NCBI GenBank assembly: GCA_024222295.1
Contig: JAAEPF010000024.1
Coordinates: forward strand, 310,001-374,000
DNA from: Actinomycetes bacterium
GTDB lineage: Bacteria > Actinomycetota > Acidimicrobiia > Acidimicrobiales > Microtrichaceae
Direction of reading: 5' to 3'
DNA length: 64,000 nucleotides
In this document: piece after piece, positions 16,687 to 25,033 of the stretch
Layout: every line of letters starts with the position of its first letter
Position numbering within the stretch: position 1 is the first letter of the stretch
Program-made: the position numbers and the translations under genes
Notes under the pieces: model-generated
Seen by the model: only the letters and a program-made list of their open reading frames with translations
Told to the model about the DNA's origin: nothing
The model's database searches: none

Positions 16687-17597
16687 TGGCAGCGATCATC
16701 CCCGAAGGGGAAACCGTGTGGGGCTTCCAGCTCCCGATCCAGTCCCAGTCGACCATCTACGTCCAACCGTGGGAGGTCGACGCAGGCACTGCTGAACTGG
16801 CCGACATCGTGGCCGCCGCCGACCGGGCGGGCGCCTTCTATGTGGCAGTCTGCGATCACGTCGGGATCCCCCGCCCGGCGGACGAGGCCATGTCCGCCAC
16901 CTGGTACGACACGATTGCCACGCTCGGCTGGATCGCCGGAATCACCGAGTCGGTGCACCTGCTCAGCCACGTGTACGTGTTGCCGTACCGTCCTGCCCCT
17001 ATGACCGCCAAGGCGTTCTGCACCCTCGACTCGCTCTCGGGTGGCCGCGCCATCCTGGGCGTCGGTGCCGGACACCTCAAGTCGGAGTTCCAGATGCTCG
17101 GCGTCGACCACGCGACGCGCGGTGCTGACCTGGAGGCTGCGATTCCGGTAATCCGCTCAGCCTTCGAGGAGAGCTATCCGGTCGTCGACTTCGGCGGTGA
17201 GCATCACGAAGTCGCCATGTCTCCACGGCCGGATCGCGCCGGTGGTCCGCCCATCTGGGTGGGTGGCTCATCCCCTGCAGCGATCCGCCGCGCGGCACAG
17301 TTCGCCGATGGCTGGCTGCCCCAGGGGCCACCGGAGATCGGCACCCGCGCCGCCATCGCCCGGATCCACGAGCTGCGCGAGGAGGCGGGGCTACCCGCCG
17401 CGTTCGACATGGGCTTCAACTGCGCCCCCGTCCACCTGGACGGCACCAACACCGACGAGGTCGCCGAAGGCCTCCGCACGTTCGCGGGCCGGGGGATCAA
17501 CCAGCTCCAGATGCGCTTCACGGCTTCGAGCACGGCAGAGTACTGCGAGCAGGTCGAGCGCTTCGGCGCCGACGTGGCACCCTTGCTCAACCAGTGA
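16686..17597 (+). CDS. Luciferase-like (LLM) F420-type oxidoreductase
   Basis: A 303-residue bacterial-luciferase-fold protein. GFQLPIQSQSTIYVQPWE, AADRAGAFYVAVCDH, LPYRPAPMTAKAFCTLDSLS, GRAILGVGAGHLKSEF and PIWVGGSSPAAIRRAAQFAD form the usual barrel core, and relatives in actinobacteria mostly use F420. It ends the five-gene operon that starts at 12750 and overlaps the PEP-mutase-family gene by one base. It could oxidise or reduce an alcohol or ketone intermediate of the operon's substrate. The substrate is not known. Confidence 0.85.
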   Translation: MAAIIPEGETVWGFQLPIQSQSTIYVQPWEVDAGTAELADIVAAADRAGAFYVAVCDHVGIPRPADEAMSATWYDTIATLGWIAGITESVHLLSHVYVLPYRPAPMTAKAFCTLDSLSGGRAILGVGAGHLKSEFQMLGVDHATRGADLEAAIPVIRSAFEESYPVVDFGGEHHEVAMSPRPDRAGGPPIWVGGSSPAAIRRAAQFADGWLPQGPPEIGTRAAIARIHELREEAGLPAAFDMGFNCAPVHLDGTNTDEVAEGLRTFAGRGINQLQMRFTASSTAEYCEQVERFGADVAPLLNQ

Positions 17598-17605
17598 GGG
17601 CCCCG

Positions 17606-18064
17606 CTAGCTGCGCGAACGCAGCTCGTGGTTCTCAGTTTCGAGGTCGGCCATGCGCTGGGCCATGCCCTTGAGCATCGCCCGTGACAGGGTCGGCAGGT
17701 CATCCAGCAACGTGTTGAATCCGCGCCGGTCGATCACCTCGAGCACCATGTCGGTGGCGGCAACCACGGAGGCGGTTCGGGTGATCGAGTCGAGTAGCGC
17801 GACCTCGCCGAAGTAGGCACCAGGGCCGAGGCGGGCGACGACCTCGTCGTCCTTCACGATGTCGGCCTCGCCGGACACGATCAGTGCGAACTCCTGGCCC
17901 AGGTCGCCCTGGCGCAGAACCGTACGGCCGGCCTCCACATGGACCTCATCCGCGACGCGGTCGATCTCGGAGAGCTGCTGCTCGTCGCACCCCGCGAAGA
18001 TCGGCAGATTGCGGAAATGGGCGTTGGTGTCCGTCGGCTCGTTCACGACCCGGAGGTTAGTCAT
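17606..18064 (-). CDS. Cyclic-nucleotide-binding (cNMP) domain protein
   Basis: A 152-residue protein that is almost entirely one cNMP-binding beta-roll: FRNLPIFAGCDEQQLSEIDR, GRTVLRQGDLGQEFALIVSG, LGPGAYFGEVALLDSITRTA. The phosphate-binding cassette FGEVALLD..RTASV keeps Glu and the RTA arginine, so cyclic nucleotide binding is plausible. No helix-turn-helix is attached, unlike CRP, and the C-terminus is a short helix rich in Glu and Arg. The ATG at 18064 shares its CATG with a candidate start of the divergent SDR gene, so no conventional promoter lies between them. Confidence 0.85.
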   Translation of the reverse strand: MTNLRVVNEPTDTNAHFRNLPIFAGCDEQQLSEIDRVADEVHVEAGRTVLRQGDLGQEFALIVSGEADIVKDDEVVARLGPGAYFGEVALLDSITRTASVVAATDMVLEVIDRRGFNTLLDDLPTLSRAMLKGMAQRMADLETENHELRSRS

Positions 18065-18080
18065 GTGCAAGCATCCCCGG

Positions 18081-18872
18081 ATGGCCCAGACGAAACAGAC
18101 TCCCGGTACCGTTGTCGTCACAGGCGGCGCTTCGGGTATCGGTGAAGCGGTGTGTCGCCACATGGCGGGCGCCGGGCACCAGGTCGTCGTGCTCGACCGC
18201 AACAGCGACGGGGCCGAAGCCGTGGCGGATTCGGTGTCGGGCATCGCCGTCGCCGCCGACGTCGCTGACCCGGGGGCGGTCGAGCAGGCGTTCGATGCGA
18301 TCGCGGACCTGTCCTGTGGTGAGCTGCGGGCCCTGGTCAACAATGCCGGTGTCGGAAACCTGAAGCGGCTGGAGGACTACACGCCCGCCGAGGTCGACCT
18401 GATCTGGCGCGTCAACGTGGCCGGCACCTACAACTGCCTGCGGTCGGCCGCGCCGTACCTCCGCGCCACCGATGACGCTGCGGTGGTGAACATCGCGAGC
18501 GTGTCCGGGGTGCGTCCCACACGCGGTGAGGCGCCCTACTCCGCTGCCAAGGCCGCCGTCGTGGCGCTCACCAGTTCAGCGGCACTGGAGTGGGCGCCGC
18601 AGGTGCGGGTGAACTGCGTGTCGCCCGGCTTCATCCGCACACCGCTCAACGAGGTGCTGGCTTCGAATGACGGGATGCGTTCGGGCATCGAGGAGCGCAC
18701 TCCCGCCGGCCGGGTGGGGACGGCCGAGGAGACCGCCCGGCTCGTAGGCATGCTGCTCGACCCGGCCCTCGGCTACCTGACCGGCCAGAACATCGTGCTC
18801 GACGGTGGTTCCATGCTGTCCAGCGACCAGATGGACGCCGTGCTCGGCCCGCTCCTCGAGGCCGGCATTTGA
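18081..18872 (+). CDS. Short-chain dehydrogenase/reductase
   Basis: A 263-residue classical SDR. TGGASGIG (residues about 14-21) binds NAD(P), NNAG follows near 88, and the active site is Ser in NIASVSG with YSAAK. The C-terminal FIRTPLNEVLASNDGMRSGI and LTGQNIVLDGG are standard. It probably oxidises or reduces a hydroxyacyl or alcohol substrate. ATG 18081 (MAQTKQ) is preferred, 16 bp from the divergent cNMP gene; ATG 18063 would overlap that gene's own start codon. No ribosome site is visible, so a leaderless message is possible. Confidence 0.88.
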   Translation: MAQTKQTPGTVVVTGGASGIGEAVCRHMAGAGHQVVVLDRNSDGAEAVADSVSGIAVAADVADPGAVEQAFDAIADLSCGELRALVNNAGVGNLKRLEDYTPAEVDLIWRVNVAGTYNCLRSAAPYLRATDDAAVVNIASVSGVRPTRGEAPYSAAKAAVVALTSSAALEWAPQVRVNCVSPGFIRTPLNEVLASNDGMRSGIEERTPAGRVGTAEETARLVGMLLDPALGYLTGQNIVLDGGSMLSSDQMDAVLGPLLEAGI

Positions 18873-18915
18873 GCTGTTGAGCCCTAGGCGGTTCTCGGGA
18901 TCGCAGGCGTTCGCT

Positions 18916-19905
18916 TCACGAGAGTTCCTTCTCCATCCAGATGCTGGCGTCCGCATTCGAGTTGTACGGCTCGATCTCGGAGTAGCCGTGGGCCGAGTAC
19001 ATCGACACTGCCGACTCGAGGGTCCGCATCGAGTCGAGCCTGGCCGTGGCACAGCCCATGACCCGCGCCGAGGTCTCCAGGGCGGCCAGCATACGACCGC
19101 CGAGCCCGCGCCGGCGGTGCGAGTCGGTCACCCACATGCGCTTCAGTTCGGCGACACCGGGCTCGAGTTCGCGCACGGCGCCGGAGGCGACAGGGGTCGC
19201 GTCGTCCCACGCCACGAGGAACGTGCCGGCGGGCGGCGTGTACTCCGAGCCGTGGCGGGCCGCGTCGGTGCTCACGTCCAACTCGTGCGGCTCGTGCTCC
19301 TCGAGGAACGCCACGTACTCCGCCACCAGCTTTCGGGCGGCGTCGCTGTCGGGTTCCTCCGAGCGCACGTGCACGCCGGTATGGTCGCCCGCCTCACCCG
19401 CCCGGGCCAGCACCCCGGTCACGAATCCGGTCTTGGCGTCGGTGTAGTCCAAGCTGTTGTCCTGCTCGACAGCCGCGCGCCGCTTGAGGGTGACGTAGTC
19501 GTCGCGCAACGAATCATCGGCCCGCAAGGCATCGCGGAACACGAGCCGCGGATCCCGAATCGCACCCTGCCGCCCCGCCTGTTCCACATGCACGTTGCAC
19601 GCATCGCTCCCATCGCGCCTGAAGAACAGACGCTCGGGCAGGTACAGCCCCATCTCCGGCAGGTGCTCCAGACCGAGTGCGGTGAGCGGCCCGACCACGT
19701 CGGCTGCCTCCGTGCCGAGCGGGACCTCCACGAGCACGTCGACGCGGTCCTTCGAAGCGGTACCCGGCACCGAGGTGGACCCGACGTGGTGGATCTGCAC
19801 ACCCGCGACATCGATTGCCTCGCCCACGGCGGACGCTATCGAACGGAACCGCTCGGGCCACCGCGCATCCGCCTCCACGAGTCGAGGAGCTTGCGCAGAA
19901 GTCAT
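18916..19905 (-). CDS. GrpB/UPF0157 nucleotidyltransferase-like protein fused to GNAT acetyltransferase
   Basis: A 329-residue two-domain protein. Residues about 1-165 match GrpB (UPF0157): RWPERFRSIASAVGEA, HHVGSTSVPGTASKDRVDVL and MGLYLPERLFFRRDG. Residues about 180-329 match GNAT acetyltransferases: AELKRMWVTDSHRRRGLGGR with the acetyl-CoA loop RRRGLGG. Both halves also exist as separate proteins in other bacteria. The joint is in frame without a stop. The start is ATG 19905. It lies between two oppositely oriented dehydrogenase genes and no shared pathway is obvious. Probably a small-molecule or antibiotic modification enzyme. Confidence 0.82.
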   Translation of the reverse strand: MTSAQAPRLVEADARWPERFRSIASAVGEAIDVAGVQIHHVGSTSVPGTASKDRVDVLVEVPLGTEAADVVGPLTALGLEHLPEMGLYLPERLFFRRDGSDACNVHVEQAGRQGAIRDPRLVFRDALRADDSLRDDYVTLKRRAAVEQDNSLDYTDAKTGFVTGVLARAGEAGDHTGVHVRSEEPDSDAARKLVAEYVAFLEEHEPHELDVSTDAARHGSEYTPPAGTFLVAWDDATPVASGAVRELEPGVAELKRMWVTDSHRRRGLGGRMLAALETSARVMGCATARLDSMRTLESAVSMYSAHGYSEIEPYNSNADASIWMEKELS

Positions 19906-20075
19906 GTTCTCTCTCCAACACGTTTGCAGCCTCCGCAGGCGGCGCATGCCAGCATGGCGCATCGGTGCCCTGGCCGGCCATCCCGACCGGTTCCATGAGC
20001 GCAGCGGCAACAAGTGGAAGTCGTCACCGTCATCCCGGTCGTCTCGATCAGCACGACCTGGTCGACCGACCAGAT

Positions 20076-20090
20076 CTGACGCCCCGTCAG
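20076..20090. promoter_or_regulatory. Inverted-repeat operator CTGACG-CCC-CGTCAG (site 3 of 4)
   Basis: Perfect 6-bp arms, preceded by AGAT as in sites 1 and 2, and ending 21 bp before the ATG of the aldehyde dehydrogenase gene. It is followed by AGGAGTTGCC, identical to the bases after site 1. Same putative TetR regulon. Confidence 0.7.
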
Positions 20091-20111
20091 GAGTTGCCAT
20101 AGGCTCACGCC

Positions 20112-21575
20112 ATGGCCAAAAGCGAACGCGAATACGGGCTCATCATCGGCGGCGAAAAGGTGCCTGGGGAGGGGTCCTACGACATCGTGAACCCGGCGAC
20201 CGAGGAGGTCATCGCCGAGGCACCCGAAGCTTCGGTCGCGCAGGCAGAGGCGGCAGTGGACGCCGCCGGAGCGGCGTGGGACTCCTGGTCGCGCACCAGG
20301 TCCGAAGAGCGCGCCGAGTTGCTGAACAAGGCCGCCGACCTGATCGACCAGCACGCAGACGAACTGATCCCGCTCACCGTGGCCGAGACCGGCGCCACGC
20401 TGCGCACCACGTCCACCATCCAGGTGCCCCAGGCGGCGGCCCGCCTGCGCCGCTACGCGGAGGGCGCGATGGAGCCCACCATCGATCCGCTGCGCCCCTC
20501 GGTGATGCCGTCGACCGCACTGGCGCCCGGCGGGCTCGTGTCCGCCGCGGTGAACCGTGCGCCGGTCGGCGTGGTGGCCTGCATCACCTCCTACAACTTC
20601 CCGATGGTGAACATGGCCGGCAAGATCGGCCCTGCCCTCGCCATGGGCAACCCGGTTGTCGTGAAGCCCGCCCCGCAGGATCCGCTCGGCGTGATCCGCA
20701 TGGTGGAGCTGATGAACGAGGCCGGCTTCCCGCCCGGCGTCATCAACGTGGTGGTCGGCTCCGAGGTGGCGCCGTCGGAAGCCGTCGTGGCGCACCCGCG
20801 CACCGACATGATCTCCTTCACCGGATCGACCGTGATCGGCCAGCACATCGGCGCCGTCGCCGGTGGGGCCAACAAGCGCCTGCTGCTCGGGCTCGGCGGC
20901 AAGGGCGCCGCGATCGTGCGCGAGGACGCAGACCTCAAGACGGCGATCAATGGCATTGCCTCGGTGTGGGGCTTCCATTCGGGGCAGATCTGCACCGCCC
21001 CCACCCGTGTGATCGTGCATCGCTCGAAGCACGACGAGCTGGTCGGCGGCCTGAAGATGGCAGCCGAGTTCATGAAGGTGGGCGACCCCAACGACAAGGA
21101 CACGCTCGTCGGGCCGCTCATCTCCGCCAAGCAGCGCGGCCATGTCGAGTCGCTCGTGGCGACCGGAGTCGGACAGGGCGCCGAGATCGCCGTTGGCGGC
21201 GGCCACGGCGGCATGGACACCGGCTTCTTCTACGAGCCCACCCTCATGGTGGGCTGCACCCAGGAGATGGAGCCGGTGCGCGAGGAGTTCTTCGGCCCCG
21301 TGATCGTGGTCGTGCCCTATGACGATGACGACGAGGCGGTCGCCATCGCCAACGACTCCGACTATGGGCTCTACTCCTATGTGTTCTCCGCTGATGCGGG
21401 TGCGGCCTGGGGCATCGCCAAGCGGCTGCGGTCGGGCAACGTCGGCATCAACACGCTCCAGCGCAACCACGAGGCGCCCTTCGGTGGCTTCAAGCAGTCA
21501 GGCGTGGGCCGCGATGGCGGGAGCTACGGGCTGCTCGCCTACAGCGAGTTGCAGTCGATCGTGTGGTCGACCTGA
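20112..21575 (+). CDS. Aldehyde dehydrogenase family protein with catalytic Glu replaced by Gly
   Basis: A 487-residue NAD(P)-dependent aldehyde dehydrogenase. The conserved Asn is in TSYNFPMVN (Asn162), the coenzyme loop is FTGST (about 236-240), and the nucleophile Cys294 lies in SGQICTAPTR. EEFFGPV and NHEAPFGGFKQSGVGRDGG complete the signature. The general-base glutamate usually in ELGGK is Gly260 here (LGLGGKG), so hydrolysis of the thioester may be slow, use another base, or release to CoA. It is controlled by repeat site 3 and overlaps the downstream DUF454 gene. Confidence 0.9.
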   Translation: MAKSEREYGLIIGGEKVPGEGSYDIVNPATEEVIAEAPEASVAQAEAAVDAAGAAWDSWSRTRSEERAELLNKAADLIDQHADELIPLTVAETGATLRTTSTIQVPQAAARLRRYAEGAMEPTIDPLRPSVMPSTALAPGGLVSAAVNRAPVGVVACITSYNFPMVNMAGKIGPALAMGNPVVVKPAPQDPLGVIRMVELMNEAGFPPGVINVVVGSEVAPSEAVVAHPRTDMISFTGSTVIGQHIGAVAGGANKRLLLGLGGKGAAIVREDADLKTAINGIASVWGFHSGQICTAPTRVIVHRSKHDELVGGLKMAAEFMKVGDPNDKDTLVGPLISAKQRGHVESLVATGVGQGAEIAVGGGHGGMDTGFFYEPTLMVGCTQEMEPVREEFFGPVIVVVPYDDDDEAVAIANDSDYGLYSYVFSADAGAAWGIAKRLRSGNVGINTLQRNHEAPFGGFKQSGVGRDGGSYGLLAYSELQSIVWST

Positions 21576-21961
21576 TTGACGCCGAACAGCAGGGCTGGCT
21601 CGCACGAGCCGGCTGGATCGCCCTCGGCCTCGTCGCGGTGGGTATCGGTGGCATAGGGATCGTCGTACCAGGCCTGCCATCCACGGTGTTCTTCGTGGTT
21701 GCGGCGTGGGCCTTCGCCCGTTCCAGTCCACGGCTGGAAGCCTGGTTGTTGGGCCTGCCGAAGGTGGGCCCGTTGGTGAGGGACTACCGAGACGGCAAGG
21801 GCATGCCCCGCTCCGCCAAGGTGACGGCGGTGACGATGATCGTGGTGTTCGTGGGCCTCAGCGCCTTCATCGTCGACAACTGGATCCTGCGAGCAGTCGT
21901 TGTCGCCGCAGGCGCGAGCGGGATCGCGACCATCCTGATCCGCGTGCCGACCAAGGCCTGA
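21563..21961 (+). CDS. DUF454 (YbaN-like) inner-membrane protein
   Basis: A 132-residue membrane protein of the DUF454 family: RAGWIALGLVAVGIGGIGI, VVPGLPSTVFFVVAAWAFAR, SSPRLEAWLLGLPKVGPLV and a C-terminal hydrophobic pair. Function unknown. The GTG start at 21563 lies inside the end of the aldehyde dehydrogenase gene (13-nt overlap), so it is probably co-translated with it. Confidence 0.8.
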   Translation: MVDLIDAEQQGWLARAGWIALGLVAVGIGGIGIVVPGLPSTVFFVVAAWAFARSSPRLEAWLLGLPKVGPLVRDYRDGKGMPRSAKVTAVTMIVVFVGLSAFIVDNWILRAVVVAAGASGIATILIRVPTKA

Positions 21962-22175
21962 ACGCGCCCGATCCAGGCCGCCACTCGTCGCCAACTACTC
22001 CCTCGGGGCGCCGCCGCACAGACAACCGCTTGCCGCGACGGGCCTGTAGCCGCTCGCCGTGGGAGCGCACTGCGTCGCGGGGTGTCCGGCCATGCCCGAG
22101 GTCGAACTCTCGTTCGTTCCTGGACAGGGAGCCCCGCCGTGCAAAGGGGTTCGTGGCCATGGCGCAAGGAAATCC

Positions 22176-22258
22176 GGAAGTTCTGCAGAAATCGCTGAAG
22201 TTTCTGTCAGATCCGGTCGGCCACGTCTCTTGCACCCCGAAGGCGACAACGGATCGCC
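22176..22258 (+). promoter_or_regulatory. Upstream leader of LAxTG gene 1, shared motif and hairpin
   Basis: This lies in the 315-bp gap 21962-22276, which has no convincing gene. It contains GGAAG, the palindrome TTCTGCAGAA (22181-22190), GTCAG (22206-22210) and a small hairpin, GGCGA-N7-TCGCC (22242-22258), 18 bp before the ATG. The block resembles the leader of the second LAxTG gene (25034-25107), which has GGAAC, GCAGAAA, GTCAG and GGCGAC-N5-GTCGCC in the same order. The rest of the gap shows nothing I can name. Confidence 0.45.
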
Positions 22259-22276
22259 CCGAACCTGGAGAACGAC

Positions 22277-22960
22277 ATGAACAACCACACCGCACACAAC
22301 GACACCAAGGCCAGCACCGGAGGCTCGTTCCTCCGTCGCAACGGTCGGCGTCTCGCCGCCGCTGCCATCATCGCCACCGCCGGTTCTGCCGGTGCGGGCG
22401 CCATTGCATCGGCCGAGCCACATGTGCCCGGTCCGCACTTCGAGGACTTCGAGCCAGTGGTTCCGGACTTCACGGTGGACACCATGCCGCGCGTCACCAT
22501 CGCGCTCCCCGAGCCCAGCATCCCCGACTCCCCGGTGCCGATCCAGCCCGAGGTGACCATTCCGGTGCCGTCGGCGCCCGGCTTCCCGGACGGGCCGACC
22601 ATCGACACCATCCCCGGTGCGCTGGACCCACACATCCCGGACTTCCCCGAGATCCCCACCGATCCGATCGACCCTGAGGACCCCGAGGACTACCCCGGTG
22701 ACGAGACGACCGACACCACGGTCCCCGAGAGCACCACATCCACGACCGTGCCCGAAACCACTGTCCCGGAGACGACCCAGCCCGAGTACCCAGAGGTCGA
22801 GGTCGAAGAAAGGCAGCAAGAGCGCAGCGACGCCAAGGAACTCGCCTACACGGGTTCCGACAGCAAGCTTCCGCTCGTGGGCGCCGGCCTCGTGGCCGCA
22901 GGCGGAATGGTGGGCGGCCTGTCGCTGCTGGCCCGCCGGTCCAGGGTCTCCGAGGGCTGA
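22277..22960 (+). CDS. Sortase-type surface protein with LAxTG anchor (paralogue 1)
   Basis: A 227-residue exported protein. An N-terminal signal (RRLAAAAIIATAGSAGAGAI, then ASAEP) is followed by a low-complexity Pro/Asp/Thr-rich exterior (VPGPHFEDF, TIALPEPSIPDSPVP, TTVPESTTSTTVPETTVPE). The C-terminus has the sorting signal LAYTG, then a hydrophobic helix and a final RRSR, as in actinobacterial class E sortase substrates. It would be covalently anchored to the cell wall, but no sortase is in the window. The exterior is probably a spacer or adhesive stalk. It has a paralogue at 25125, and the two flank a kinase and FHA-like pair. Confidence 0.85.
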   Translation: MNNHTAHNDTKASTGGSFLRRNGRRLAAAAIIATAGSAGAGAIASAEPHVPGPHFEDFEPVVPDFTVDTMPRVTIALPEPSIPDSPVPIQPEVTIPVPSAPGFPDGPTIDTIPGALDPHIPDFPEIPTDPIDPEDPEDYPGDETTDTTVPESTTSTTVPETTVPETTQPEYPEVEVEERQQERSDAKELAYTGSDSKLPLVGAGLVAAGGMVGGLSLLARRSRVSEG

Positions 22961-22996
22961 GATCCGCTAGCAGCAGAATCTCCCCCGACCCCGGTG

Positions 22997-23027
22997 GTGC
23001 CGGGCCCCCACGACGGGAGCCCGGCAC
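22997..23027 (+). terminator. Hairpin after LAxTG gene 1
   Basis: Perfect 9-bp stem GTGCCGGGC / GCCCGGCAC with a 13-nt loop, 36 bp after the stop. No T-run follows, as is usual for GC-rich actinobacterial terminators. Confidence 0.55.
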
Positions 23028-23101
23028 TGTCGCGTGCCAACACTGTGAGCTGTTTTCCTGAGTCATCCAAAAGGTCCAGAATTCAGCGCAATTGGCCTCA
23101 C

Positions 23102-24321
23102 ATGTATCGTTTGTCCATGGGAGACGGGCACGCTGCTGTGGGCCGCGCGGGCGGCCGGTTCGGACCTGAGTACGCCGACGTGGTCCAGATCAGCCGAGGT
23201 GGATCCGGGACCGTTTTCAGGGCCAGGCACGCGCGGCTCAACCGCACCGTCGTCATCAAGGCTCTCGACGCGATCGGGACGGATGGCACGAGCAGTGCTG
23301 TGGAGGAAGCCCGAACCCAGGCCTCCGTCTGCTGGCACTCGAACGTTCTCACGGTACTGGGAGAGGGAACCACGGATTCGGGTTGGCCGTACCTGGTCCT
23401 GGAGGACGCGGAGGGAGGCTCGTTGGACGAGGTCGTCCGGGAGTGCGGCCCGCTTCGAGCGGATCGCGCGGTCGAGGTTGCCCGTCAGTTGGCCGGTGCC
23501 CTCCTCGCAGCCCGTTCGGAGTCGGTGATCCACTGCGATGTGAAGCCGTCGAATGTCCTGCTTGCCCGAGACGGTTCGGTGCGCCTGTCGGACTTCGGTG
23601 CGTCGGTGAGATCGGCGAGCCACACCATCGACCCGCTCCAGGGCTCGCTGCCGTTCGCCCCGCCCGAGCTGCTGGAAGGCCGGAGTCCCGGGCCCTCGAA
23701 CGACGTGTACGGGCTGGGCGCAACTCTCTGCTTCGGTCTCACGGGCAGGGCTCCGTTCGGCGACGCTGACCAGCCGGCGTCCACCACCATCGCCAGGATC
23801 CACACTGAGACCCCGTGCCTTGGTACCGTGGATGCACCGTCGTGGTCCACGGAATTGATCGGCCGGTGCATGGCCAAGGACCCATCGGCGCGTCCGACCA
23901 TCCGCCAGGTGTGCGCAGAACTCGATCGTGCCAACTCGAGCCGCTCCGAGGACGATCAGCCGGCCGTCACCGACGTCTCTGCAACCGCCCACCAGGTCAT
24001 CGGGGCCCGGCGAGCAGTGGTCGAGCGCCTCTACGCAACCCTCGGTGAACAGAGGGGAGCCGTCGCTCTGGTCAGGGGCCTGTTTGCTGCCTTGCGAGGG
24101 AGTGGGTCGAGGCGATCGCCCCGATCATCCGGATGGCCGCCTATGAGCACCCATCTATGTTCCTCGTCATGCTGTCCAACCTCGATGATGTGCACGCGGC
24201 CCTGCCGTCGCAGTGGGTGGCGGAGAACCACACCGGCGTGATGTGGCTGCCGACCTGGCAGAGAGCAGGCCTGCGCGATCGATTCCCCGAACAGTGGGCG
24301 CGGCTCGGGCTGGAACTGTGA
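23102..24321 (+). CDS. Soluble Ser/Thr protein kinase with an apparent frameshift near 24095
   Basis: Eukaryotic-type kinase of about 405 residues. Visible are the Gly-rich loop (ISRGGSGTVFRARH), VVIKALD with the ATP-binding Lys, a catalytic loop HCDVKPSNVLL (Cys in place of the usual Arg, a non-RD kinase), SDFGAS, APPELLEG and NDVYGLGATLCFGLTG. No transmembrane helix is present. The reading frame that encodes the kinase becomes implausible after about 24097 and would stop at 24241. The -1 frame from there encodes a well-formed C-terminus (EWVEAIAPIIRMAAYE, WVAENHTGVMWLPTWQ) and ends at 24321, where TGA overlaps the next gene's GTG. I therefore annotate one gene with a frameshift or sequencing error. 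The start could instead be ATG 23117. Confidence 0.72.
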
Positions 24322-25028
24322 GCGAGTGGCGGGCCGACCCGGGAGACCTCGTGGTCGAGCTCGCGGGGGAGCAGATCGAGGTCGACGCCGGTGAGATGAC
24401 CTTCGGCCGTTCGGGTGACCTCGTGATCGACTCCAACCAGTTCATGCACCGACTCGTGGGGCGTTTCCTTCGCCGCGAGGGTGTCTGGTGGTTGCAGAAC
24501 GTCGGCACCCGCATGCGCCTCGAGCTCGTGGATGTCGATGCCGCCACCACCATGGAGCTGGCTCCCGGCCAGCAGTTGCCGGTCGCTGCAAGCAACTTCG
24601 CGGTCCGTTTCAGCGCGGGCGCGTCCAACTACGAGCTGACCGGCGTTCGCAGGGGTGATCCGATGCAGGCGGACAACGCGGGCGAGATGATCGGCACGGC
24701 GACTGTGGATTTCGGCCAGATCCCGCTGTCGCCGGAACAGCACCTCCTGCTCGTCACCCTGTATGAGTCGAAGCTGCGAACGGGCCGGATCGAAGGATCG
24801 AGCGTGCTGGCATCGCGGCTTGGTTGGACGGGCAACAAGTTCAATCGGAAGCTCGACGCGGTCTGCGACAAGCTCCACCGCATCGGCTTGGAGGGCGTGA
24901 AGGGCACGCAGGGTGTCAGCGCCGACGGGCGCCGCGAGACGGTGCTCGATTGGGCGCTGTCCAACGGCGTCATCGCCCGCAACGACCTGGCCCTGTTGCG
25001 GGCCGTCTCTTCACAGGTCGAGGACTGA
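24318..25028 (+). CDS. FHA-like phosphopeptide-binding protein with C-terminal helical domain
   Basis: A 236-residue protein. Residues about 10-90 resemble an FHA fold: MTFGRSGDLVIDSN, HRLVGRFLRREGVWWLQNVG, with Gly-Arg-Ser and His-Arg in the loop positions that hold phosphothreonine. The second half (IPLSPEQHLLLVTLYESKL, LASRLGWTGNKFNRKLDAVC) looks like a winged-helix or helical DNA-binding domain, so it may be a phospho-controlled regulator. GTG 24318 overlaps the TGA of the kinase gene, a coupling typical of kinase-FHA pairs. The likely upstream signal is phosphorylation by that kinase. Confidence 0.65.
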   Translation: MSEWRADPGDLVVELAGEQIEVDAGEMTFGRSGDLVIDSNQFMHRLVGRFLRREGVWWLQNVGTRMRLELVDVDAATTMELAPGQQLPVAASNFAVRFSAGASNYELTGVRRGDPMQADNAGEMIGTATVDFGQIPLSPEQHLLLVTLYESKLRTGRIEGSSVLASRLGWTGNKFNRKLDAVCDKLHRIGLEGVKGTQGVSADGRRETVLDWALSNGVIARNDLALLRAVSSQVED

Positions 25029-25033
25029 CACCG

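Noticed and set aside
19902-21470. 522-codon minus-strand frame over the aldehyde dehydrogenase
   Set aside because: No domain, no ribosome site, mirror of a conserved dehydrogenase gene.
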